From an uncultured Oscillospiraceae bacterium (GTDB taxonomy: Bacteria > Bacillota > Clostridia > Oscillospirales > Oscillospiraceae): a stretch of DNA of 64,000 nt. The notes under the pieces were generated by a model. It searched no databases. It was not told where the DNA came from and worked only from the letters and a program-made list of their open reading frames with translations. Both the position numbers and the translations under genes were made by a program. This document shows, piece after piece, positions 57,346 to 64,000 of the stretch. Each line of letters opens with the position of its first letter. The stretch's first letter is position 1. The stretch spans positions 1 through 64,000 of the forward strand of contig CAKTOB010000011.1 of assembly GCA_934589525.1 (NCBI GenBank), read 5' to 3'.

Positions 57346-59301
57346 TTATTGGACTTCCTGCATTTCCTTGGCCTGGGCGGCCTTGGCATTGACCTCTTCC
57401 GGGTCCTGGTAGGTTTCTACCGCCTGTTTCAGAGCCCGGCGGCAGACTTCGTCGTCGTTGGTTTCCAGGGCCTCCGAGAGGATGGCCAGCTTCCGGGCGA
57501 TGGCCTCCGGAGGCAGGGGCTTGTCCCGTTCCACGAAAATCTGGTCGTTTTCCGTTTTATCCAGCTCCTCGGATTTGACCAGCAGCTCCTCGTACAGCTT
57601 TTCTCCGGGGCGCAGGCCGGTTTCAACGATGTCGATGTCCTTATAGGGCTCGAAGCCGCTGAGGCGGATCATGTTTTCCGCCAGTTCCAGAATGTGGACG
57701 GGCTTGCCCATGTCCAGTACATAGAGCTCTCCGTTGCCCGCAAAGGCCCCGGAGGTCAGCACCAGCTGGGCCGCCTCAGGGATGGTCATGAAGTAGCGGA
57801 TGATCCGCTTGTCTGTCAGTGTCACCGGGCCGCCGTACTGGATCTGCCGCTTGAACAGTGGGATCACGCTGCCGTTGCTGCCTAATACGTTTCCAAACCG
57901 GGTGGCGGAGCAGCGCATATTGCCCCGGTGGCCCAGAACCTCCAGTTCGCACATCCGCTTGGTGGCCCCCATGACGTTGGTGGGGTTCACAGCCTTATCG
58001 GTGGAGACCATGATGAACTTGCCGCAGCCGTGGGTCTCTGCCGCCTCCAGCAGGTTCCGGGTGCCGAAGACGTTGTTTTTGATGGCCTCGCAGCAGTTGG
58101 TCTCCATCAGGGGGACGTGCTTGTGGGCGGCGGCGTGGATCACCAGGTCCGGCCGGTGGCGCCCAAAGATCCGGTCCAGCTCTCCCCGGTCGGTAATGGT
58201 GGCGATCTCCACCTTCAGGTCCAGCTCCGGGTGCTTGATGTGAAGCTCCTGCTGCACATCGTAGGCGTTGTTTTCGTACACGTCCAGAATTACCAGTCGC
58301 TTGGGGCCGATTTTGGCGATCTGGCGGCTGAGCTCTCCGCCGATGGAGCCGCCGCCGCCGGAGATCAATACGGTCTTCCCCCGGTAATAGGCCTTGGTCT
58401 CCTCCGTGAGGATCTCCGTGGCCTGGCGGAACAGCAGCTCCTCCGGGTTAAAGTCCCGCAAGCTCCGCTTGCCGCCCACGGCCTGGGTGGTGGGGAAGTC
58501 ATAGGTTTTCAGCTTGCAGCCGGTTTTCTGGTACCGGGTATACAGTTCCTTTTTCCGCTCCGCCGTGGCGCCGGGGATGGCGAAGACCACCTCCTGGATG
58601 TGGTAATCCCGGAAGACCCGGTCGTCGGCCTCCTGGGCGGAGAACACCGGCACGCCGTTGATGGAGCGGCCGATCTTGTTCCGGTCGATGTCCACGAAAA
58701 ACCGGGCGGTATAGGCCGCCTGGGGATTGCTGGCCAGGTCCGTCGCCAAGCCCGCTCCCACCCGGCCCGCGCCGATGATGGCAATGTTGATGCGCCGATC
58801 CAGCTGGGCTTTGTCCAGAGGCTCCACCCGGATGCCGGTGAGCTTCTGGGTCACCAGCCGCAAGGCGTCTGCCACCTTAGAGCCCCGGCTGTTGGCGTCG
58901 TAGAGGTATTGGTAGATCTGCCGCATGAGAATGTCTCCCAGCAGGTTCAGGGAGAACAGGGTCACCGCCCGGAGGAATTCCACGTCCCGCAGAGGCAGAA
59001 GCCGCTGGAGCACAAAGTAGACCCCACCGGCCAGAACATCCCAGCAAATGAGATTGACGTAGAGGTTGCTGCCGCCGTAGCGCCAGACGTTGTTATAGGA
59101 GTTCCCCAGGGCCCGGGCCATGAGCATGCAGGCCGCCGCCAGCAAAAAATGCAGCAGGGCCTCCACCTTGGTGATGGGGTAGTAGCTGCTGGGATAAAAG
59201 AACAGCAGCAGCACCGAAACCAGGGCCAGCATCACCAGGTCATAGCCCATGAGCATCAGTGCATGGGTGCCTACGGGCACCCCCGTATTCCGTTTCTTCA
59301 T
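57346..59301 (-). CDS. Nucleotide-sugar 4,6-dehydratase, CapD/PglF-like
   Basis: The 651-residue protein has four N-terminal transmembrane helices and a first Rossmann domain (INIAIIGAGRVGAGLATDLAS). The catalytic short-chain dehydrogenase domain has TVLISGGGGSIGGELSRQIA, AAHKHVPLMETNCCEAIKNN and SRFGNVLGSNGSVI-like GNVLGSNGSV, plus MVSTDKAVNPTNVMGATK. Members make UDP-4-keto-6-deoxy-GlcNAc, the precursor of bacillosamine and related sugars. It ends the second glycan operon. GAGAGGACC precedes the ATG. Confidence 0.92.
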   Translation of the reverse strand: MKKRNTGVPVGTHALMLMGYDLVMLALVSVLLLFFYPSSYYPITKVEALLHFLLAAACMLMARALGNSYNNVWRYGGSNLYVNLICWDVLAGGVYFVLQRLLPLRDVEFLRAVTLFSLNLLGDILMRQIYQYLYDANSRGSKVADALRLVTQKLTGIRVEPLDKAQLDRRINIAIIGAGRVGAGLATDLASNPQAAYTARFFVDIDRNKIGRSINGVPVFSAQEADDRVFRDYHIQEVVFAIPGATAERKKELYTRYQKTGCKLKTYDFPTTQAVGGKRSLRDFNPEELLFRQATEILTEETKAYYRGKTVLISGGGGSIGGELSRQIAKIGPKRLVILDVYENNAYDVQQELHIKHPELDLKVEIATITDRGELDRIFGRHRPDLVIHAAAHKHVPLMETNCCEAIKNNVFGTRNLLEAAETHGCGKFIMVSTDKAVNPTNVMGATKRMCELEVLGHRGNMRCSATRFGNVLGSNGSVIPLFKRQIQYGGPVTLTDKRIIRYFMTIPEAAQLVLTSGAFAGNGELYVLDMGKPVHILELAENMIRLSGFEPYKDIDIVETGLRPGEKLYEELLVKSEELDKTENDQIFVERDKPLPPEAIARKLAILSEALETNDDEVCRRALKQAVETYQDPEEVNAKAAQAKEMQEVQ

Positions 59302-59325
59302 ATGGTCCTCTCTTGTCTTGTGGGT

Positions 59326-60144
59326 TTACAGGCCCAGCAATATCCGCAGGTAGGGGGTAAGGCTGCTCTTTACCGCGGTGACGAGGCCAAAATGCTTTTT
59401 GAGATAATAAAACCAGGGGCCCACCGGGTCGCCCTTGACCTGCTCCTTTTTCCGGAGCCGCTCTTTCCGTGGAAGAGTTCTGTCATGCCAGGTGCCCGTG
59501 GGGGGATTGTCGGCGCACAGGCCTACGTATTCTTCCGACACATAGAGCTTTCCACCGGCCCGGCCCAGGGCGAAGCCGTAGTCAAAGTCCCCCAGGGAGT
59601 GGTGATAATGGGGGTCCATGCCTCCGGTCTTCCGGAAGAGGGCGTAGGGGATCAGGACGCAGTTGGCGTTCATGGTGTCGGCGGGAGTGGTTTCTCCCGG
59701 CATCTGGAAGCGGTAGTGGATGCCTTTTTCATAGACGATGCCGCTGTAGCTGAGTTTCCCATCCGGGTCCCGGGTGGCCCCTATAATGACTGCGTCCCCC
59801 CTTTTTTGGCTCTGGACCGCCATGGACTGGATGCACCCCGGGAAAAAGGCCACATCGTCATTCATCATCAGCAAATAGTCATATTGGGTGTCGCTTTTTA
59901 AAAGAGCCTCCATGCCGAGACCCATGCCCCGGGAGTAAAAGAGGCTTCCGTCGCCATGAAGCACCCGAATGTCCGCCCCAAAGTCCCCGGTTTCCAGCAT
60001 TTGGCCGGTGCCGTCGGTGCTGCCGTCGTCCACCACCAGGAAGGAAAACCGGATGTCAGGGTTTCCCGACACCAGGGTCTTGATGGCCTGACAGGTCTTT
60101 TCTTTTCGGTTAAAGCAGGTAAACAATGCCAAAACAGTCGTCAT
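59326..60144 (-). CDS. Family 2 glycosyltransferase
   Basis: The 272-residue GT-A protein has VLALFTCFNRKEKTCQAIKT, FLVVDDGSTDGTGQML and the metal motif YLLMMNDDVAFFPG. SLGDFDYGFALGRAGGKLYV in the acceptor half follows. ATG 60144 follows GAAGGACCCGT. It lies between the deacetylase and the dehydratase in a four-gene operon. Confidence 0.88.
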   Translation of the reverse strand: MTTVLALFTCFNRKEKTCQAIKTLVSGNPDIRFSFLVVDDGSTDGTGQMLETGDFGADIRVLHGDGSLFYSRGMGLGMEALLKSDTQYDYLLMMNDDVAFFPGCIQSMAVQSQKRGDAVIIGATRDPDGKLSYSGIVYEKGIHYRFQMPGETTPADTMNANCVLIPYALFRKTGGMDPHYHHSLGDFDYGFALGRAGGKLYVSEEYVGLCADNPPTGTWHDRTLPRKERLRKKEQVKGDPVGPWFYYLKKHFGLVTAVKSSLTPYLRILLGL

Positions 60145-60160
60145 ACGGGTCCTTCTTTCT

Positions 60161-60850
60161 TTACAGGCCAAACATGGCCCGGGTGTCCTCCTCTACGGAT
60201 TCCCGGGGGAAGGCGTAGGGGCCCTGATCGAAGCGCCGGTTCAGGGGCCGGCCCGCCACGGCAAAGGCCATGCGGTAGCCGGCGTAGGCCGTCAGCTTCC
60301 GGACGGTATCGTTGTACTGGCCGTGGGAATAGGCAAAAAGGTCGCAGGGCTTTCCCACCAGGCGTTCCAGAATTTCCTTGCTTTTAAAAATCTCCTCCGC
60401 CTGGTCCTCCGGGCCGCATTCCGTTAAGATGCGGTGCCGGGAGCCGTGGACGCCGACGGTCACCAGGGGGTCCGCCGCCAGCTCCTGAAGCTGCTGCCGG
60501 GTGAGATACCCGGGCGTTCCCACCATATGGCTCAGCACAAACACCGTAAAGGGGATGCTGCGCTGCTTCAAAATGGGGTAGGCCAGGGTGTAGGTGTCCT
60601 CCAGGCCGTCGTCAAAGGTGATGGCCGAAAGCCTCCCGTAGCTTTTGTCCAGGGCCACCTGCTCCAGAGTGGCATAGGGGCCGTGGCTGTCCAAAAATTT
60701 TTCAAAGGCGGCGGTGTCCAGCTTGCAGCAGCTCCGCTCCACCGCCGGGTGCAATGTCACATGGTGGAACATATAAATATCGCTGCAAGGGGGAATGTGC
60801 CACAGAATGTTCAGCAGGCCCTTGATCCTGGCTTTCAGTTTGGGGTTCAT
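60161..60850 (-). CDS. Polysaccharide deacetylase family protein
   Basis: The 229-residue NodB-fold protein has LSAITFDDGLEDTYTLAYPI (the T-F-D-D metal motif), VGVHGSRHRILTE (the H-x4-H metal motif) and FAYSHGQYND. It lacks a signal peptide, so it probably acts in the cytoplasm on a lipid-linked or nucleotide sugar rather than on the finished wall. GGGAGGACGCC precedes ATG 60850. Confidence 0.87.
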   Translation of the reverse strand: MNPKLKARIKGLLNILWHIPPCSDIYMFHHVTLHPAVERSCCKLDTAAFEKFLDSHGPYATLEQVALDKSYGRLSAITFDDGLEDTYTLAYPILKQRSIPFTVFVLSHMVGTPGYLTRQQLQELAADPLVTVGVHGSRHRILTECGPEDQAEEIFKSKEILERLVGKPCDLFAYSHGQYNDTVRKLTAYAGYRMAFAVAGRPLNRRFDQGPYAFPRESVEEDTRAMFGL

Positions 60851-60861
60851 GGCGTCCTCCC

Positions 60862-62304
60862 TTACATGCTGCCCTCGTGCTTTAATACCACCAGCACGGT
60901 CTTGACCAATATCTTGAGATCCAGCCCCAGGGACCACTGGTCGATGTACTGGGTGTCCAGCCGGACGATCTCTTCAAAATCCGTAATGTTGCTTCTGCCG
61001 GAAACCTGCCACATGCCGGTAATGCCCGGGCGCATGGCCATTCTGGCCCGGTGGTGGTCTTCATAGATGGCCCACTCGTCCTTCGTAGGAGGCCGGGTGC
61101 CCACCAGGCTCATATCGCCCTTCAGAACGTTCAAGAACTGGGGAAATTCATCCAGGCTGGTTTTGCGGATCAACTCCCCGATGCCGGTTTTCTTGGTGCC
61201 GTCGGGCAGAACCTTGTTGCCGATGATCCGGGGGTCCCAGTCCAGTTTAAACATATAGCCGCCGGAAACCCGGTTTTCCTTCATATACTGCTGCTTGATG
61301 GCATCGGCGTTGGTGACCATGCTGCGGAACTTGTACATTTTAAAAATCTTGCCATTGCGGCCGATGCGCTCCTGGGTGTAGAAAATGGGGCCGGGAGAGG
61401 AAATATAAATGGCCGGACCGATGAAGAGGGTCAGCACCGCCGTAATGACGCAGCCCACCAGGCCGCCCAAAATGTCCGTCACCCGCTTGATGGCGGCGGC
61501 GCCGAAGCCAATGCGGTTGCGGAAGGAGGTCAGCACGTCATAGCCCCCCAGCTCTTCCACGGTCTTGTTGCCGCCGAAGAGGTTTCGCAGATAGTCCAGG
61601 TTCAGGTGTACCGTAATGCCCATGGAAGACACGGCCTTGGCAAGGTCTAAAACCTGTTCCTCCGGAGGCAGCAAAATCAGCACCTCGTCCACCCAGTTTT
61701 TCCGGATCCAGCTGTCGGCATCATCGTAGGCGGTTACCACAGAAAGGTCCGTATCGGCCTGGGTTCCGTCGGTGAGGATCACGCCTGCCAGCCGGTAGGT
61801 GCTGTACTGGCCCTGCCGCACCCGCTTTTCCAGCTCCGGCAGGTCCTTCTTTGCCGCCACCACCAGCAGGGATGTGCCGTTTTTGGGGACGATGTGTTTT
61901 ACATAATACCACTTGTACAGGCACCGGGTCACAAAGCTTACCACAAAGTAAATGGAGCAGGAGTACAGGAAATTCTTCCGGGAGTAAAACCCGCCCATTT
62001 TCACCACGAAGAACAGCAGGGCCTCCACGGCGAAGACCACGGCGGTGTTTTTGATGCTCTCGCAGAACTCCGCGAAAAGTCCCCGCTTCTGCACCCCGTC
62101 CATGGTGCTGCTCAGCACGATGACCACAAAGTCCAGTAGCGGCATGCCGAAGAGCAGCAGCAGATACTCCGGGCTGCCGGTGAGCTTAAAGTCCGTAGGG
62201 ATATAGACATAATAGGCCGCAATGAGGGACAGGAACATAGAGGCCATATCCAAGAGGATAAAGTCCCAATATTTGGTCCAGGGCAGTCCAGACTTCTGAT
62301 ACAT
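60862..62304 (-). CDS. Second priming glycosyl-1-phosphate transferase
   Basis: The 480-residue protein has the same architecture as the 34231 enzyme: N-terminal helices, a soluble middle domain (NGTSLLVVAAKKDLPELEKR) and a C-terminal catalytic domain. The catalytic domain includes KRVTDILGGLVGCVITAVL, SPGPIFYTQERIGRNGKIFK, TSLDEFPQFLNVLKGDMSLV and RPGITGMWQVSGRS. It starts a second, separate glycan. ATG 62304 follows GGAAGGAGAAGCT. Confidence 0.92.
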   Translation of the reverse strand: MYQKSGLPWTKYWDFILLDMASMFLSLIAAYYVYIPTDFKLTGSPEYLLLLFGMPLLDFVVIVLSSTMDGVQKRGLFAEFCESIKNTAVVFAVEALLFFVVKMGGFYSRKNFLYSCSIYFVVSFVTRCLYKWYYVKHIVPKNGTSLLVVAAKKDLPELEKRVRQGQYSTYRLAGVILTDGTQADTDLSVVTAYDDADSWIRKNWVDEVLILLPPEEQVLDLAKAVSSMGITVHLNLDYLRNLFGGNKTVEELGGYDVLTSFRNRIGFGAAAIKRVTDILGGLVGCVITAVLTLFIGPAIYISSPGPIFYTQERIGRNGKIFKMYKFRSMVTNADAIKQQYMKENRVSGGYMFKLDWDPRIIGNKVLPDGTKKTGIGELIRKTSLDEFPQFLNVLKGDMSLVGTRPPTKDEWAIYEDHHRARMAMRPGITGMWQVSGRSNITDFEEIVRLDTQYIDQWSLGLDLKILVKTVLVVLKHEGSM

Positions 62305-62354
62305 AGCTTCTCCTTCCATATCGCAAAAATGCGCAAAAACCCATAATTTTGCTC

Positions 62355-62383
62355 ATTATACCAAATACCGGAAAAGAAAGCAA
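62355..62383 (-). promoter_or_regulatory. Promoter of the second glycan operon
   Basis: Minus-strand TTGCTT (62383-62378) and TATAAT (62360-62355) with a 17-base spacer. Confidence 0.8.
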
Positions 62384-62473
62384 GAGAGCCGCCGGGATTT
62401 TACCGCCGCCGGGCAAAAAGCCGCATATTTTCCGGCAAGAAGGCCATACTGAAAGGGAAAAGGCGGTGCTTGG

Positions 62474-63556
62474 ATGGAAGAATTTGTGTTCAGAACCAAG
62501 ATCGCGGCAGGGCCCGGGGCCGTTGCCGCCCTGAAAAGCTTAAGGGCCCATCGGCTTTTTCTGGTGACGGAAGCCCCCTTTTCAGAAAACGGCAGGGCCC
62601 AAAAAGTCATTGAAGCGGCGGGCAGCCGGGAGGCGGAGATTTATGATGCCGTCACCCCGGAGCCCACCGTAACGCTGGCGGCGGAGGTCACGGCCCGATG
62701 CGCCGCCTTCGGCCCGGACCTGCTGGTAGCCCTGGGAAGCGCCGGCGCTATCGACTGCGCCAAGGCCGCACTGTACTTTGGAGGCCTGGACATTCCCTTT
62801 GTCACCATTTCCGGAACCTTTGGCTCCGGCACCCAGGTCACGGATCTCCTGGAGCTGACCCACGAGCACCACAGCTATACCCTGGAAAGCCCCCGGCTCC
62901 AACCGACTCTCACCGTTCTGGAAGAGGATTTTCTGGAGGAGCCCTCCCCGGCCCTGGCGGGGGAAGCGGGTTTTATGCTGCTGGCCCACGCCCTGGAGAG
63001 CTACACCGCCCGGAACGCCGGGACTCTTCCTTCCATTTTCGCCCGGGAGGCCTTCCGGACGGCCTACGCCTGTCTCCCCGCCGCCTTTGCCGGGGACGCT
63101 TCCGTGGGGCCCCGGCTTCTGATGGCATCCACCCTGGCGGGCATGGCCTACGGTTCCACCGGTCTGGGGCTGTGCCATGCCCTGTCCAAGGCGCTGGGGG
63201 CCCGGTTCTCCCTGTCCCAGGGGCGGCTCAGCGCCGTTTTGCTTCCGGCGGTCATCGGCAGCAACGGCCAGGCCGCCGGAAGCCGGTATGCCCGGCTGGC
63301 CCGATTCGGCGGCCTGGGGGGCAGCACCGACACATTGGCCCTGGGGAATCTGAAAAAAGGGCTTGTACGGCTGCGCCGGGATCTGGGGCTGCCCCAAACC
63401 CTTTCCCAGGCGGGCATCTCCCCGGGGTCTTTGTGGTCCCAGACCGGGGAGATCGTGGCAGCGGTCCTAAAAGACCCCTGCTGCAGAACGAACCCTCTGG
63501 AAGTGGAGGATTTTCAGATCCGCAGAATCTTAGAGGAGGTGGCCAGGCCGGGGTAG
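62474..63556 (+). CDS. Iron-alcohol-dehydrogenase-like protein with altered metal site
   Basis: The 360-residue protein has the Fe-ADH fold: nucleotide loop ALGSAGAIDCAKAA, ISGTFGSGTQVTD, and the HALESY and GLCHALSKALGARF helices. Two of the four usual metal ligands look replaced. The Asp four residues before HALE is Met (GFMLLAHALE), and the His of the PHG motif is Gln (SLSQGRLSAVLLP). The two remaining His are kept. It may use no metal, a different metal or be inactive. It is followed 44 bases later by a microcompartment protein, so an aldehyde/alcohol role linked to a shell is likely. Confidence 0.8.
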   Translation: MEEFVFRTKIAAGPGAVAALKSLRAHRLFLVTEAPFSENGRAQKVIEAAGSREAEIYDAVTPEPTVTLAAEVTARCAAFGPDLLVALGSAGAIDCAKAALYFGGLDIPFVTISGTFGSGTQVTDLLELTHEHHSYTLESPRLQPTLTVLEEDFLEEPSPALAGEAGFMLLAHALESYTARNAGTLPSIFAREAFRTAYACLPAAFAGDASVGPRLLMASTLAGMAYGSTGLGLCHALSKALGARFSLSQGRLSAVLLPAVIGSNGQAAGSRYARLARFGGLGGSTDTLALGNLKKGLVRLRRDLGLPQTLSQAGISPGSLWSQTGEIVAAVLKDPCCRTNPLEVEDFQIRRILEEVARPG

Positions 63557-63600
63557 TGCGTGTTGACCGTTATTTTTGAAGGAACATTTGGAGGGAAGCT

Positions 63601-63846
63601 ATGAAAATCGGAAAAGTAGTCACGGCTCTTAAGGTTTCCAAACGGGCCCCCTGCCTGGGGGACCGGCCCCTGCTTCTGGTGCGTACCCCCACGGAGGAGC
63701 TGGTGGCGGCGGACCTGGTGGGGGCGGCCCCGGGAGAGGCGGTGCTGCTCCTGACCGGACCAGCCGCCGCGGAACTTGCCATGGATGCCCCGGCAGATGC
63801 CGCGGCGGTGGCGGTAATGGACGGAAATCAATTTGATTTCCCTTGA
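63601..63846 (+). CDS. EutN/CcmL-type microcompartment vertex protein
   Basis: The 81-residue protein starts MKIGKVVTALKVSKRAPCLG, the EutN/CcmL pentamer signature, with LLLVRTP and a VMDGNQ-type end. Such proteins cap the vertices of bacterial microcompartments. GGAGGGAAGCT precedes ATG 63601. No hexameric BMC shell gene is in the window. Confidence 0.85.
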   Translation: MKIGKVVTALKVSKRAPCLGDRPLLLVRTPTEELVAADLVGAAPGEAVLLLTGPAAAELAMDAPADAAAVAVMDGNQFDFP

Positions 63847-63872
63847 CAAAAGGGTGCTTTTGTGCATATAAT
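63843..63872 (+). promoter_or_regulatory. Promoter of the T-box transcript
   Basis: TTGACA (63843-63848) and TATAAT (63867-63872) with an 18-base spacer. The -35 box overlaps the end of the EutN gene. Confidence 0.8.
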
Positions 63873-63879
63873 AAGTGGT

Positions 63880-64000
63880 CAAACCGGCAATGAAGAGAAG
63901 AGTACGCCCGGATACCGGTCAGAGAGCCCCAGTTGGTGGGAAGGGGTGCGGATGGAAAGGCGGAACATGGTCTCGGAGCCGTTGGGTCGATAGGTAGGCC
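63880..64000 (+). promoter_or_regulatory. T-box riboswitch leader, cut by window edge
   Basis: The segment has the T-box stem I landmarks in order: AGAGAG near 63922, CAGTTGGTGGG (distal loop), then GGCGGAACATGGTCTCGGAGC with the GAAC preceding a likely specifier ATG (methionine) and the closing GGAGC. The antiterminator and the regulated gene lie beyond the window. Methionyl-tRNA synthetase or a methionine-related gene would be expected downstream if the specifier is right. Confidence 0.75.

Noticed and set aside
57928..59901. 657-codon frame opposite the CapD-like gene and glycosyltransferase
   Set aside because: It is antisense to two genes with clear motifs.
1..64000. CRISPR arrays and prophage
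   Set aside because: No regularly spaced identical repeats with unique spacers, no cas genes and no phage structural genes were seen.

Overview
The window looks like the chromosome of an anaerobic, spore-forming-lineage Firmicute of the class Clostridia, most likely Oscillospiraceae-like. The reasons are a GC-rich core with strong GGAGG ribosome binding sites, sigma-A promoters of the TTGACA-17-TATAAT type, a RicT (YaaT) gene, a class C CBS/DRTGG pyrophosphatase, a T-box leader, a cobalamin riboswitch, corrinoid methyltransferase genes and HypA/HypB. This taxonomic call is inference; there is no rRNA in the window.

Layout. 1-5 kb: the end of a LysR regulator, a small unknown protein, tRNA-Arg, a membrane-anchored PIG-L deacetylase and mutY. 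5-15 kb: a PHP phosphatase, an esterase/esterase/ATP-grasp trio running into a polar amino acid ABC transporter, asparaginase, pyrophosphatase and holB. 15-18.4 kb: ricT, degV and an ArsR regulator, with intergenic spaces packed with modular palindromic repeats. 18.8-25.7 kb: an adenosylcobalamin-type riboswitch with its own terminator, controlling a five-gene family-5 (Dpp/Nik-like) ABC transporter and a MATE exporter. 25.9-32.5 kb: a corrinoid-dependent methyl-transfer cluster. A corrinoid protein and a GntR/UTRA regulator run leftwards. A methyl-H4folate-type methyltransferase, a second corrinoid protein, an SLC13-type anion transporter, a 49-residue protein, a divergent UroD-family methyltransferase and a DUF1638 protein run rightwards.

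32.7-49.1 kb: a large leftward surface polysaccharide locus driven by a promoter near 49.13 kb. It holds glycosyltransferases, a Wzm/Wzt-type exporter, dTDP-sugar genes (rfbA, rfbB, FdtA-like isomerase, aminotransferase, acyltransferase), a thiolase and a 3-hydroxybutyryl-CoA dehydrogenase, a priming sugar transferase and a Wzy/WaaL-like membrane protein. Its middle (about 37.6-48 kb) is clearly AT-richer than the rest. The gene set predicts a dTDP-3-amino-3,6-dideoxyhexose, possibly N-acylated with 3-hydroxybutyrate made by the two embedded CoA enzymes.

49.3-50.4 kb: a small serine recombinase, a cloverleaf-like repeat built from a piece of tRNA-Tyr, and the tRNA-Tyr and tRNA-Thr genes. 50.5-54.7 kb: a leftward operon of hypB, a 956-residue iron-sulfur flavoprotein, hypA and a small membrane protein. 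55-57.2 kb: feoA-feoB. 57.3-62.3 kb: a second leftward glycan operon (priming transferase, deacetylase, glycosyltransferase, CapD/PglF-like dehydratase). 62.5 kb to the end: an iron-alcohol-dehydrogenase-like protein with altered metal ligands, an EutN/CcmL microcompartment vertex protein, and the start of a T-box leader cut by the window edge.
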